From Vreelandella andesensis (GTDB lineage Bacteria > Pseudomonadota > Gammaproteobacteria > Pseudomonadales > Halomonadaceae): 64,000 bases of DNA. Location of the stretch: the NCBI RefSeq assembly GCF_003989795.1, contig NZ_RZHG01000002.1, forward strand, positions 62,001 to 126,000, in the 5' to 3' direction. Position numbers and translations under genes: made by a program. Shown here piece by piece: positions 16,741-26,418 of this stretch (position 1 is the stretch's first letter; every line of letters begins with the position of its first letter). The notes below the pieces were generated by a model. It ran no database searches. It saw nothing but the letters and a program-made list of their open reading frames with translations, and was not told where the DNA came from.

Positions 16741-17678
16741 GGACGAAACTCCTCTACCTGATCCCGGCCTAGGAAAAAGTCTGCCGGACTCTCTTCAAGT
16801 TGGCGAGTAATACGATCAAGGTTGTTTAGTGTAGAACGCAAAGCTGACAGTGCTGGGGCAATATCTTGTGCTCCTTGCAGTGTGCTGTCGACAGCCCCTG
16901 CATTATCGTTAACCAGCTGTTCAATTCGTCGCGCGGCATTGGCTACATCGCGACTGGCGCTTTCAGCGCCTTGCATCATTTGCCGACCATCTTGGCGCAA
17001 CAGCACGGTCGCTTCCTGGCTAAGAGTGTCGATACTCTCAAGGGTAGCCGTTGCTTGGCGTGACACCTCGCCGAATAGCGCCATATTTTGATTAAGCGCT
17101 GTTTGTTGTGAGGCAATCATCTGTGTGATTTGCGCCATACTCGTCAAAATACTTCCGGCTTGTTCGCGGTTGCTGTCATTAAATAGTTCATTAACATTAA
17201 GTAAAATAGAGTTAATGTTTTGGACCATTGTTTCGCCTTCATCAAACAGCGTGGCGATAGGAGAAAGGTCGGCGTTGATAAACGGTGCCATGTCATCGGT
17301 CTGATCTATCAAGCGTGGACTTTCGGGGGTGCCGCCATACAACTGAACCGACATACTGCCGGTAATGCTGGCAAACGCAAGCTTGGCACGGGTATCTGTC
17401 TTAACCGGTGTATCCTCATAGACACGCACACTGGTAATCACTTGGCGGGGGTCGTCGGGGTTTAGCGTCAGTTCGGTCACATCGCCTACTTCAATGCCGT
17501 TGTACTGCACCTTACTACCAATCGATAAACCACTGACATTGCGTTCGAACAGAATCCGGTAGGGCTGGTAATCGCGCTCCCCGGCGGCGTAGCTCATCCA
17601 CAGCGCAAACAGAAGCACAGCCGCGGCAGATAATACGGTAAATAAACCGATGACGACGTGATGGGCACGGGTTTCCAT
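16737..17678 (-). CDS. MlaD-family (MCE) lipid-binding protein
   Basis: 313 residues. One N-terminal membrane helix (about 9-29), an MCE domain (NVSGLSIGSKVQYNGIEVG near residue 46, then LAFASITGSMSVQLYGGTPES) and a long helical tail with Gln/Ala repeats. Such proteins hold lipids in the periplasm and connect the inner-membrane ABC complex to the outer membrane. The tail is longer than in E. coli MlaD (183 residues) and resembles stand-alone MCE proteins of pseudomonads. Located seven bases after the ATPase gene. Confidence 0.88.
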   Translation of the reverse strand: METRAHHVVIGLFTVLSAAAVLLFALWMSYAAGERDYQPYRILFERNVSGLSIGSKVQYNGIEVGDVTELTLNPDDPRQVITSVRVYEDTPVKTDTRAKLAFASITGSMSVQLYGGTPESPRLIDQTDDMAPFINADLSPIATLFDEGETMVQNINSILLNVNELFNDSNREQAGSILTSMAQITQMIASQQTALNQNMALFGEVSRQATATLESIDTLSQEATVLLRQDGRQMMQGAESASRDVANAARRIEQLVNDNAGAVDSTLQGAQDIAPALSALRSTLNNLDRITRQLEESPADFFLGRDQVEEFRP

Positions 17679-17685
17679 TGATCAC

Positions 17686-18510
17686 TTACTCCTTTAAACC
17701 TGACGTTGATGCGTTAGCGGCGTATTGAGCGGCGCGCCCGCGAGGTCCATTAAAGTAGGCTTGCACCCACTCATCGTCAGTATTGGCGACATTTTCAAGC
17801 GTATCCGCCACTAATACGCGTTTCTGAGAAAGCACGGCGACGCGGTCACAGGCAGCATAGAGCGTATCTAAATCATGGGTAACCAAAAATACACTAAAGC
17901 CCAACGCATCGCGCAGCGTGACTAATAACTGATCGAAAGCGGCTGCCCCGATAGGGTCAAGACCCGCCGTTGGCTCATCAAGAAATAAAATATCAGGATC
18001 AAGTGCCAGCGCACGAGCCAGTGCTGCCCGCTTTACCATGCCGCCTGAAAGAGATTCAGGAAACTGCAGTGCTGCCTTAGCGGGAAGCCCAACTAAAGAG
18101 AGCTTGATGCGTGCCAGGTATTCCGCATCTTTTCGCGACAGTTTGGCGTGCTCAATAAGTGGTAAGGCAACATTTTCCTGCAAATTCAGAGAGCTGAATA
18201 AAGCCCCCCGTTGAAACAGCACGCCAAAGCGGCGTTCAACCTGACTTCGTTGTTGTTCATTTAACTCGTTAAGGCGAGATCCCAGGACATCGATAGTGCC
18301 ACCATTTGGGCGCTTTAAGCCCACAATGCTTCTCAACAGTACGGACTTACCTGTTCCTGAACCACCCACCACACCGAGAATTTCCCCCTGCTTTAACGTT
18401 AAATCGAGGTCTTCATGAACAATCACCGAGCCAAAGCGATTGACCAGCCCTTTAACAGTGATGACAGGTTGCTCGTCTTGTTCGTTTTCAGCTTGCGTCG
18501 TCGCTACCAT
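17686..18510 (-). CDS. MlaF-like ABC transporter ATPase
   Basis: 274 residues. Walker A GGSGTGKS (near 50), signature LSGGMVKRAALARAL (near 153) and Walker B ILFLDEPTAGLDP (near 174) are all present, followed by H-loop THD. The LSGGMVKR form of the signature is typical of MlaF/Ttg2A ATPases. It powers phospholipid movement across the inner membrane with the permease encoded just upstream, whose stop overlaps this start by seven bases. Confidence 0.92.
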   Translation of the reverse strand: MVATTQAENEQDEQPVITVKGLVNRFGSVIVHEDLDLTLKQGEILGVVGGSGTGKSVLLRSIVGLKRPNGGTIDVLGSRLNELNEQQRSQVERRFGVLFQRGALFSSLNLQENVALPLIEHAKLSRKDAEYLARIKLSLVGLPAKAALQFPESLSGGMVKRAALARALALDPDILFLDEPTAGLDPIGAAAFDQLLVTLRDALGFSVFLVTHDLDTLYAACDRVAVLSQKRVLVADTLENVANTDDEWVQAYFNGPRGRAAQYAANASTSGLKE

Positions 18511-19613
18511 CCGAGCTCCATAAAGAACAGTGCAGCCAGCGCATCGATAAGGATGACCATGAAAATTGATTGCACCACGCTGGAAGTGGTGTGAGAGCCA
18601 ACTGATTGCGCACTACCGCTGACTTTAAAGCCCTCGAGACAGCCAATAACGCCGATAACAAAGGCAAACACGGGCGCTTTGCTAAGCCCCACTAAGAAGT
18701 GGCTGACGGATACATCTTTTTGTAACGTGGTCATGAATTGGCTAATCGATATATCCAGCGAAAGCGTTGCCACCATGGCACCACCAACGAGTCCGCTCAG
18801 CATTCCCACGAAAGCGAGCAGCGGAAGGCTAATGAGGAGGGCGATTACCCGGGGAAGCACTAAGAGTTCTATAGGGTCAAGTCCTTGGGCTTGAAGAGCA
18901 TCAATCTCTTCATTGGACTTCATGGCACCTAATTGGGCAGTAAAGGCACTAGCGGTGCGTCCCGCCAGCAAAATTGCTGCCAGCAACACACCAAACTCAC
19001 GTAAAAAAGAGAAAGCTACTAAATCGATCGTATATACCGTGGCCCCAAAATCTTGAAGCACAGTGGCTCCTAGAAAGGCCACTACAGCGCCCACCATAAA
19101 GGTTAGAAGCGCGACGATAGGTACTGCGTTTAGCCCGCTTGAATGAATATGCGCGATCGTTGCCGTAAAGCGCCAACGATGGGGGCGAAATAGCAGAGAA
19201 AACAGCGTTGCAAGCACCAGCCCAATAAACGCTAAAAGTTGACGCTGTTGTGACCATAGCCCCACCATTTGCTGGCCAACCGTCGCCAATGCATCAACGA
19301 TACGGTTGTTATTTGCAGGCTCGACATCAAGAGGCGTCTCCATCGCCTCGGCAACACGCACTAACAGTGCCTGCTGTTTTGTGGGTAACGAATTTGCCGC
19401 TTGTTGCTTGGCGTTTTCAATGCCCAGTAGCTTAACAATTAACGCAGCACCGGCTGTGTCTAGCTGGGTAATACCGCCCAGCGAGACAGCATGATTTTTG
19501 GCAGTGTCGCCATACCGCGCCACTAACGATGTTAGTGCCTGATAATGAACTAGCGTCCACTCGTGTTGGAGCGATAGGTTCCCGCTTTCGCGGGTTATCC
19601 ATTCGTTTGGCAT
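18504..19613 (-). CDS. MlaE-family permease with N-terminal STAS-like domain
   Basis: 369 residues: about 100 soluble N-terminal residues resembling a STAS domain (LGGITQLDTAGAALIVKLL), then the MlaE permease fold with EIDALQAQGLDPIELLVLPR, the conserved coupling segment for the ATPase. E. coli MlaE lacks the domain and uses the separate MlaB STAS protein; here STAS and permease are fused, as in many gammaproteobacteria. First gene of a four-gene operon, moving phospholipids between membranes. Confidence 0.9.
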   Translation of the reverse strand: MPNEWITRESGNLSLQHEWTLVHYQALTSLVARYGDTAKNHAVSLGGITQLDTAGAALIVKLLGIENAKQQAANSLPTKQQALLVRVAEAMETPLDVEPANNNRIVDALATVGQQMVGLWSQQRQLLAFIGLVLATLFSLLFRPHRWRFTATIAHIHSSGLNAVPIVALLTFMVGAVVAFLGATVLQDFGATVYTIDLVAFSFLREFGVLLAAILLAGRTASAFTAQLGAMKSNEEIDALQAQGLDPIELLVLPRVIALLISLPLLAFVGMLSGLVGGAMVATLSLDISISQFMTTLQKDVSVSHFLVGLSKAPVFAFVIGVIGCLEGFKVSGSAQSVGSHTTSSVVQSIFMVILIDALAALFFMELGW

Positions 19614-19627
19614 CCCTGCTCCTCATC

Positions 19628-19664
19628 GACATTCACGACAGACATTCACGACAGACATTCACGA
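19628..19664. repeat. 13-bp tandem repeat, about 2.9 copies
   Basis: The unit GACATTCACGACA is repeated head to tail between the permease start and the SulP stop. It is close enough to the permease start (15 bases) to affect its expression if copy number varies. Confidence 0.8.
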
Positions 19665-19736
19665 TATTGGTAACATTATGATGCATTCAAACGAGCGTTA
19701 GTAAAAGAGGTACCGTTCAGCTTATAAAAATTACGC

Positions 19737-21437
19737 TTATGAAAACTCACGCCATGCGGCATAAGTGCTTAGAAAAACACGCCCGGTCAGAGCCTCTAAA
19801 AAGTCACTTTTTTTGAGCTGATCCATAACAGGACCCTTCACTTCGGACAGGTGAAGTTTGACATCGGAATCTTTTAAACGGGCGTTGATGGCATCCAAGC
19901 TTTCAAGCGCTGATGCATCAATCAAGTTAACGGCAGAACAGATAAGCACCACATGCTCGAGCTCAGGATAGCTGGCGACCAAATTATAGACGGTATCTTC
20001 AAGGTAGCGGGCGTTCGCAAAATAGAGGCTTTCGTCGATCCGTAGGAGCGCCACATTGCTGATGGTTTCAACATCATGGCGTGCTGTATTGCGGAAGTGT
20101 TCGGTATCTGGCACCCGGCCAACCAGCGCGCTATGGGGGCGGCTGGTGCGATACAGAAATAACGCGATAGAAAGGCTTACGCCACCAATGATGCCAGCTT
20201 CAACTCCTTCAACCAGGGTCAGTAGAATTGTGACGGCCATTGCGGCGAAATCGCTGTGAGAGTAGCGCCATGTTTGGCGCAGCATGGGGATATCCACCAG
20301 AGTCAAAATAGACACGGTAATTGTCGCGGCTAACGTGGCAATTGGTAAGTAGTGAAGCCAACCAGTAAAGGCCATCGTTACTAAAGCAATCCCTAGTGCT
20401 GCGAAGGCCCCAGCAGCAGGTGTTTGCGCGCCGGCATCATAGTTGATGACCGTGCGTGACAGGCCACCGGTGACGGGCATGCCACTGGTAAACCCAGCGG
20501 CTAGATTAGCGGCCCCTAAGCCAATCAGTTCCTGGTTGGCAGAAATACGCTGGCGGCGTTTCGCGGCCAACATTTGCCCCATGGAAACAGATTCCACAAA
20601 CCCCACCAAGCTAATGAGCAGCGCGGGGATCAAGAGTGCACGCCATAAGGAGGTATCGCCCCATGGAAAGCTCAGTGCAGGCAGCCCGCTGGGAATGCTG
20701 CCAACGATGGCAACGCCTTGGTCGGCCAACTGCCAATGCCAGGTAGCTAGCGTGGTGATAGCCACAGCAAAGACGGGGCCAGCTTTGGTGATTAAATCGG
20801 CAAGTGTCTTAGGTATACCAATCGCACGAAGACTCTGTTTACCAAAGCGTCGCATTATGATGAGGAAAAATAGCGTGCCAGCACCGATCACCACCGTATA
20901 TAGGTTAACGGTGGGAAGATTAGGTAACAGCGTTACCACTCGCTCTACCAGTGTAAAGCCACTGCTGGAGACGCCTATCAGGCTGCCTAATTGGCTGACT
21001 GCAATCAGAATGCCCGATGCTGTTAAGAAACCAGAGATTACCGGATGACTTAAAAAGTTGCTAAAAAAGCCCATTTTAAGCGCACCCATTGCGACCAATA
21101 TTCCGCCAGAAAGTAACGAAAGTACCAGTGCTGCTTGTAAATAGTCAGCGCTGCCGGGGGTTGCAACAGAAGAGAGTGCTGCCCCCGTCATTAATGCAAT
21201 GATGGCCACCGGCCCAACGGCCAAGGTGCGGCTTGTCCCTAAAAAGGTATACAAGAGTTGTGGCAAAATACTGGCATATAAGCCCACCACCGCAGGCAAA
21301 CCTGCAAGTAAGGCATAGGCTAACGATTGCGGAATAACCATCGCGGTTACGATGAGTCCCGCTAATACATCGGCGCCTAGCAGGCGCTTATGGTAGTGGG
21401 GCAACCATGTAAGAATAGGAAAATAGCGCTTAAACAT
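19737..21437 (-). CDS. SulP-family anion transporter with STAS domain
   Basis: 566 residues. A large membrane domain (10 or more helices, starting PILTWLPHYHKRLLGADVLAG, with the SulP signature GLYASILPQLLYTFLGTSRTLAVGP) and a C-terminal STAS domain (about 430-555, VVLICSAVNLIDASALESLD). Length is normal. SulP proteins carry sulfate, bicarbonate or other anions; no linked carbonic anhydrase or sulfate gene fixes the substrate. A second SulP STAS fragment survives at 61455-61598. Confidence 0.9.
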   Translation of the reverse strand: MFKRYFPILTWLPHYHKRLLGADVLAGLIVTAMVIPQSLAYALLAGLPAVVGLYASILPQLLYTFLGTSRTLAVGPVAIIALMTGAALSSVATPGSADYLQAALVLSLLSGGILVAMGALKMGFFSNFLSHPVISGFLTASGILIAVSQLGSLIGVSSSGFTLVERVVTLLPNLPTVNLYTVVIGAGTLFFLIIMRRFGKQSLRAIGIPKTLADLITKAGPVFAVAITTLATWHWQLADQGVAIVGSIPSGLPALSFPWGDTSLWRALLIPALLISLVGFVESVSMGQMLAAKRRQRISANQELIGLGAANLAAGFTSGMPVTGGLSRTVINYDAGAQTPAAGAFAALGIALVTMAFTGWLHYLPIATLAATITVSILTLVDIPMLRQTWRYSHSDFAAMAVTILLTLVEGVEAGIIGGVSLSIALFLYRTSRPHSALVGRVPDTEHFRNTARHDVETISNVALLRIDESLYFANARYLEDTVYNLVASYPELEHVVLICSAVNLIDASALESLDAINARLKDSDVKLHLSEVKGPVMDQLKKSDFLEALTGRVFLSTYAAWREFS

Positions 21438-21558
21438 AAGCTCCTGGCGTCAGTTTTGTTGTTTTAAAACCCCAACCACTGGTGAGTCCGTTAGTTTAAC
21501 GCGTTGTAGGGAAGATGTTGGTCTTTGCTTTCAAACAAAAAACTGTTCTGAACCGAAA

Positions 21559-22178
21559 GTGCTACTTCTTTTGCGATTATTTTGGCTGTTAGTGCCTTTG
21601 GCTGTGTTGGGCATTTCTGTATGGATGATGTCTGCATCTGGCGCTTTCCCCCATATTGCGTTGCTGCTGCTGGCGGCGGGTGCTAGTGCGAGCTTGATGC
21701 TGGTTGCAGTGATGACTGTTTATTCAGCAGATCAGGCCGCATTTGACGAAGCCTATTTTCGGTCTCAAACCCATTCGCGCAATGGTTCGCTTCGCGTAAT
21801 GGTTCACTTCGCGGGCTTACCGGTTGATGAACCAAGCCAGCAGCACCGCTATCGCCTTGGAAGACGTATCGCACTACGCTGATCTCATGGCTCAACGCCT
21901 TACCAAGTAGGAAGCCATGGCCAATGAGGCGTCATCGAGTATGAGCGCCATTGATGCCGCCATCATGCAAGTGAGTGCCAGCGCTTCCCAAGTGGCCTCA
22001 CTTGCCGAGAATGCACGATCTTTCGGTACCCATTTACATTAACGGCAGACACTGGGAAGGCTTTCGCGTTGGTTATCAGACTGAAAAGTCAAACGACAGA
22101 GCGCTTGTTGTTGACTATCTGGCTGCTGAAAAGCGATTGGCATCCGCTTCAGATAGCCACTTTTTGGCGCGGACGTGA
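21559..22178 (+). pseudogene. Decayed methyl-accepting chemotaxis protein
   Basis: Three pieces in different frames: an N-terminal fragment with two hydrophobic helices followed by LMVAVMTVYSADQAAFDEAY-like sequence, a middle fragment (MANEASSSMSAIDAAIMQVSA) with the Ala/Ser pattern of receptor signalling helices, and a C-terminal fragment DLSVPIYINGRHWEGFRVGY, the tail typical of many chemoreceptors (PIxVxGRHWGxxRxxY). The central signalling hairpin is missing. I read it as a receptor gene with a large internal deletion. The last piece overlaps rarD on the other strand. Confidence 0.6.
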
Positions 22179-23057
22179 CTGCCAAGAAGACCAAGAATAG
22201 AGTGCCAAGCCTGTCCAGATCATCACAAAGGTAATCAATTGGATGAGACCTAGAGGCTCGCCAAAGACGATGATCGCAATCAAAAACTGAATGCTGGGGT
22301 TGATGTACATCAAAAAACCCAGCGTTGCTAGCCGTAAGCGACGTGCAGCCCCAGCAAAGGCCATCAATGGTAGGGCGGTTAACACACCGCTAATTATTAA
22401 CAGAGCACTCATTGGCACATCATGGATAAAGTGAGACTCTCCCTGCCAGCTAAGCCAAGTAATCGCTATTAAGGCGAGTGGAAACAGTAACAGTGTCTCT
22501 ACAAAAAGGCCTGAAAGTCCATCAAGAGGTACTTGCTTACGAAATAGGCCGTAGCTACCAAAGCTAAGTGCCAGTAATAGGCTGATCCAGGGCAGCTCCC
22601 CAAGCATAATGAACTGTATTGCAATCGCCGAACTCGCCAAGCCCAGGGCAACCAGTTGAAGTCGTGCCATCACTTCACGTAGTACTAGTACTCCTAAAGC
22701 AACGTTGACCAGCGGAGTCAAAAAGTAGCCTAAACTGGCTTGTAACACCTGCTTACTTTCAACAGCATAAATATAAAGGCCCCAATTAAAGGCGATTAGT
22801 AACGCGCAAGCGAGTACACGCCCCAAGCGTTTAGGCTCGACAAGTGCTGCAACCACGGGTGGCCAGCGGCGCAGTATGCTGATTAAGCCGACCAAAAAAA
22901 GGCATGACCATAAAATTCGATGTATGAGGATCTCGAACGCAGGAATGCCATCAAACAGAGCGAAAAATAGCGGGAAACAGCCCCACATGGTGTAAGCAGT
23001 TAGGCCAAACATAACGCCTTTAACCGCTTCAGGATCCCTTGATGCAGGTGGAAGCAT
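22149..23057 (-). CDS. rarD: RarD, EamA-family transporter
   Basis: 302 residues with about ten hydrophobic helices in two EamA-type halves. The start GVMFGLTAYTMWGCFPLFFAL and the motif ILIHRILWSCLFL match RarD. Length equals E. coli RarD (296). RarD was named from chloramphenicol sensitivity; its physiological substrate is not settled. Divergent from the omega-amidase gene, with a 70-base shared promoter region. Confidence 0.9.
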   Translation of the reverse strand: MLPPASRDPEAVKGVMFGLTAYTMWGCFPLFFALFDGIPAFEILIHRILWSCLFLVGLISILRRWPPVVAALVEPKRLGRVLACALLIAFNWGLYIYAVESKQVLQASLGYFLTPLVNVALGVLVLREVMARLQLVALGLASSAIAIQFIMLGELPWISLLLALSFGSYGLFRKQVPLDGLSGLFVETLLLFPLALIAITWLSWQGESHFIHDVPMSALLIISGVLTALPLMAFAGAARRLRLATLGFLMYINPSIQFLIAIIVFGEPLGLIQLITFVMIWTGLALYSWSSWQSRPRQKVAI

Positions 23058-23129
23058 AGCAGCCTCATTAATTAAAAATGTTAATCTAGCACACTATTGA
23101 CGAACACACTGATGCAAAGGAGACATGGC

Positions 23130-23945
23130 ATGAGTCAACTGAAAACGAGCTTAGTACAGTGCGATTTGCGCTGGGAAGATCCTCAGGCCAACCATGCGCA
23201 TCTTGAACGGCTGTTAGGGGAATTAGATAGCCACGATACCGATTTAATTGTATTGCCAGAGATGTTTGCCACTGGCTTTACCATGAATTCACGGGAAATG
23301 GCCCAGCCCATGGCCGCGAGCCAGAGCGTTGCCTGGCTGCAGGCCCAGGCAAAGGCAAGAGGCTGTGTAATGACCGGTAGCGTGGCGATTGTTGATGACG
23401 GGCAATACTACAACCGTATGGTCTGGGCTACCCCGGAAGGTGATGTGCAGTACTATGACAAGCGCCATTTATTTCGTATGGCCGGAGAGCATGAACGCTA
23501 CGGTATGGGCAACGGCCGGAAAATTGTTGAACTGAAAGGCTTCAAGCTGCTGTTGAGCGTATGTTACGACCTGAGGTTTCCGGTTTGGATGCGCCAGCAG
23601 CCAGCAGAAGGCGAGCATTTCGAGTATGATGCGATGCTGTGTGTGGCGAACTGGCCTGCACCCCGGCGGCACCCATGGCGCACGCTGTTACAAGCGCGTG
23701 CCGTAGAAAACTTAGTTTACGTAGTGGGTGTAAACCGCGTCGGTGAAGATGCCAAAGGGCTCGCCTATAGCGGCGACTCTATGCTGGTCGATTTCAAAGG
23801 GGAACCGCTGATCGACCATCCTGCAAACTCCCCGTTTATCGAGACGGGGACGCTAGATAAAACGGACCTAGATGCTTTTCGTGAAAAATTTCCTGCCTGG
23901 CAAGACGCCGATCGCTTTACGTTACTGCCAGGAGTGGGCCAATAA
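23130..23945 (+). CDS. Carbon-nitrogen hydrolase, omega-amidase (YafV/Nit2-like)
   Basis: 271 residues from ATG 23130, preferred over 23097 because AGGAG lies just upstream. The nitrilase catalytic triad is visible: Glu in LPEMFATGF, Lys in YYDKRHLFRMAGEHERY, Cys in LSVCYDLRFPVW. The RMAGEHERY segment is typical of YafV/Nit2 omega-amidases, which hydrolyse alpha-ketoglutaramate-type amides in methionine salvage. Stop and rsuA start overlap, so the genes are co-transcribed. Confidence 0.88.
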   Translation: MSQLKTSLVQCDLRWEDPQANHAHLERLLGELDSHDTDLIVLPEMFATGFTMNSREMAQPMAASQSVAWLQAQAKARGCVMTGSVAIVDDGQYYNRMVWATPEGDVQYYDKRHLFRMAGEHERYGMGNGRKIVELKGFKLLLSVCYDLRFPVWMRQQPAEGEHFEYDAMLCVANWPAPRRHPWRTLLQARAVENLVYVVGVNRVGEDAKGLAYSGDSMLVDFKGEPLIDHPANSPFIETGTLDKTDLDAFREKFPAWQDADRFTLLPGVGQ

Positions 23946-24649
23946 TGCGCCTTGATCGCTTTTTAAGTGAAACAACCCCGTTGACTCGCAGCTTAGCGAA
24001 GCGTGCGCTCAAAAATGGCGAAGTGACCCTGAACGGCGAGCCCATTAAACAATCAGCGACGCAAGTTGATACCCAGAACGATGAGGTGAAACTCAACGGC
24101 GAAATGCTTGCGCTAGTTGGGTTGCGTTACCTGATGATGCATAAGCCGCTGGAAGTAGAGTGCACCGCCCGCCGTGGGCTCTACCCAAGGGTGATTGATT
24201 TAATTGATCTTCCTAAAGTAGAGCGGCTGCAGCCGGTAGGGCGCCTGGATGTTGATACTACGGGGTTGCTGTTGCTGACCGATGATGGCCAATGGTCTCA
24301 CCGTGTTACCTCTCCACGTCATCGCTGTGCAAAAGTGTATATCGCAGACTTAGCGGAACCTATGGAAGGTGACGCTGCCCAGTGGGCGATTAATCAAGTG
24401 GCGCAAGGGCTACTGCTCGATGGTGAAGAGACCTTAACTCAACCCGCCTTGCTAAGGTTCATTACCCCCCAGCAAGCGGAATTGACGATTACCGAAGGGC
24501 GCTATCACCAAGTAAAGCGCATGTTTGTCGCGCTAGGTAATCACGTTAATGCCCTGCATCGCCGTTCGATTGGCGATGTAGTCCTGACGGATGATCTAGC
24601 ACCTGGCGAGTGGCGGGAGCTAACGCCAGAAGAAATTGCCAGCTTTTAA
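23945..24649 (+). CDS. rsuA: 16S rRNA pseudouridine(516) synthase
   Basis: 234 residues: S4 RNA-binding domain (MRLDRFLSETTPLTRSLAKR) then the RsuA/RluB-type catalytic core GRLDVDTTGLLLLTDDGQWSH with the catalytic Asp, and GRYHQVKRMFVALGNHV. Length matches E. coli RsuA (231). It isomerises U516 in helix 18 of 16S rRNA during 30S assembly. Followed by a hairpin terminator. Confidence 0.93.
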   Translation: MRLDRFLSETTPLTRSLAKRALKNGEVTLNGEPIKQSATQVDTQNDEVKLNGEMLALVGLRYLMMHKPLEVECTARRGLYPRVIDLIDLPKVERLQPVGRLDVDTTGLLLLTDDGQWSHRVTSPRHRCAKVYIADLAEPMEGDAAQWAINQVAQGLLLDGEETLTQPALLRFITPQQAELTITEGRYHQVKRMFVALGNHVNALHRRSIGDVVLTDDLAPGEWRELTPEEIASF

Positions 24650-24680
24650 ACACCCATAGCGTCATTGTTGTTGATATAAC

Positions 24681-24724
24681 ACGCTCCAGTCTAAGCACGG
24701 TTGTGTCAAGGCTGGGGCGTTTCT
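24681..24724 (+). terminator. Terminator after rsuA
   Basis: ACGCTCCAG pairs with CTGGGGCGT over 9 bp (one G-U), followed by TTCT, 32 bases after the rsuA stop. Confidence 0.55.
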
Positions 24725-24819
24725 ATGCGTGATGAAAACGTTATACCGTTATCTTTATTGTATAAACTAAAGTTTACTCAACTTTGAAAACGAAATAGAG
24801 AAACATAGAGTTGAGCAGA

Positions 24820-26418
24820 TTAGTGCAAATGAGCAGCTTCTATCAGTGCCTTGGTATAGTGATGCTGTGGGGCAGCGAGGACTTCCAAGCAATTCCCTTG
24901 TTCGACCACGTCGCCATCTTTTAGCACCATAACGCGATGCGCCATAGCACGCACCACGGCAAGGTCGTGGCTGATAAAGAGATAACTTAGTTGGCGGCGT
25001 GCTTGAAGTTCGCGCAGCAGCGTAACCAACTGTTTTTGCACCGTACGGTCTAATGCCGAAGTAGGCTCATCCAGTACCAATAATTCCGGTTCTAGGATAA
25101 TTGCCCGCGCTACGGCGATGCGCTGGCGTTGTCCTCCCGAAAACTCATGAGGATAACGGGCAGCACAGCTTTCCGGTAAGTCGACTTCCCGCAGCGTGCG
25201 ATGCACACGCTCGGTGACTTCTTCATTGCTCAAATTGGGGTAATGAAACCGCAGGCCTTCACTAATAATATCAAACACCGGCATGCGCGGAGAAAGCGCC
25301 CCGTAAGGGTCTTGAAAGACCATTTGCAGCCGGTGACGCTGGCGTCTAAGCGCGTCGCCAGAGAGCTGGCTTAACGTGGCCTTACCCAGTGTCACCTCAC
25401 CTTGGCTAGCGACTAACCGCATGATCGCTGACGCCAGCGTCGTTTTTCCAGAACCTGATTCACCAACAATGCCCAGGGTTTCGCCAGGGGCGATAGTAAG
25501 GTCAGTGGCCTTGAGTGCCTCAAACGCAGGCGGCTGGCGCTGAAAAAGGCCAGTTCTCGGTCGCTTGAAGCTCACGCTAAGCTGGCGTGTGGTTAAGAGG
25601 GGCGTGATATCGGCAGGTGGCGCAGGGCGGCCCTCTGGTTCGGCGGCAATAAGTGCTTTTGTGTAATCGCTTTGAGGATTGTCAAACACATCGGCCACGC
25701 TACCGGTTTCCTGAATTTTCCCCTGATACATGACACAAACACGGTCTGCATGACGGCGTACTAAATTTAAGTCGTGGCTGATAAACAGCACGCCCATACC
25801 ATGTTGATCACGCAGTTCCTTCAGCAGGGCCAAAATCTCTTGCTGGACGGTCACGTCGAGTGCGGTGGTAGGCTCATCGGCAATCAACAGTGCCGGATTA
25901 TTGGCAATGGCCATGGCAATCATTACCCGCTGGCGCTGACCGCCAGAAAGTTGATGTGGCCAAGCGTCAAGCAGTTCATCAGGGCGCGGCAGTTTGACTT
26001 GTTCTAAGAGCGCTTTGGCCCGGGTGCGTGCCGCTTGTCCACTAAGGCCTTGGTGTAAGCGCAAGGTTTCGCCTATCTGCTTTCCAATGCGGTGCAGTGG
26101 ATTGAGCGACGTCATGGGCTCTTGAAAAATAAACCCTACACGATTGCCGCGGATGCCATTCCAATCGCGCTTGCCTAGCTGATTGAGGTTGGTCTCCTCT
26201 AACCAGCGTTGGCCGCTTACGGCGGCATTGTCCGGGAGTAGATCAATTGCGCCTAGTGCCGAAACAGATTTGCCAGAGCCAGATTCCCCTACGATCGCCA
26301 GTGTTTCACCTGCATTGACGGTAAGCGAAAGCGAATCGACAACTACGTTGCCATTAAAGGAAACCGAAAACTCGTTCAAGCGCAGTAGTGGCTTAGCGTT
26401 GCTCGCGTTATTAGGCAT
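24820..26418 (-). CDS. yejF: Peptide ABC transporter, double ATPase YejF
   Basis: 532 residues with two complete ABC domains: Walker [14 protein letters not shown] and [13 protein letters not shown], signatures [15 protein letters not shown] and [15 protein letters not shown], Walker B sequences [12 protein letters not shown] and [12 protein letters not shown]. Length matches E. coli YejF (529). It drives YejABEF, the importer of peptides including microcin C-type compounds. Start overlaps yejE by eight bases. Last gene of the yej operon. Confidence 0.94.
   Translation of the reverse strand: MPNNASNAKPLLRLNEFSVSFNGNVVVDSLSLTVNAGETLAIVGESGSGKSVSALGAIDLLPDNAAVSGQRWLEETNLNQLGKRDWNGIRGNRVGFIFQEPMTSLNPLHRIGKQIGETLRLHQGLSGQAARTRAKALLEQVKLPRPDELLDAWPHQLSGGQRQRVMIAMAIANNPALLIADEPTTALDVTVQQEILALLKELRDQHGMGVLFISHDLNLVRRHADRVCVMYQGKIQETGSVADVFDNPQSDYTKALIAAEPEGRPAPPADITPLLTTRQLSVSFKRPRTGLFQRQPPAFEALKATDLTIAPGETLGIVGESGSGKTTLASAIMRLVASQGEVTLGKATLSQLSGDALRRQRHRLQMVFQDPYGALSPRMPVFDIISEGLRFHYPNLSNEEVTERVHRTLREVDLPESCAARYPHEFSGGQRQRIAVARAIILEPELLVLDEPTSALDRTVQKQLVTLLRELQARRQLSYLFISHDLAVVRAMAHRVMVLKDGDVVEQGNCLEVLAAPQHHYTKALIEAAHLH

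Noticed and set aside
20443..21048. 201-codon plus-strand frame
   Set aside because: Antisense shadow of the SulP transporter.
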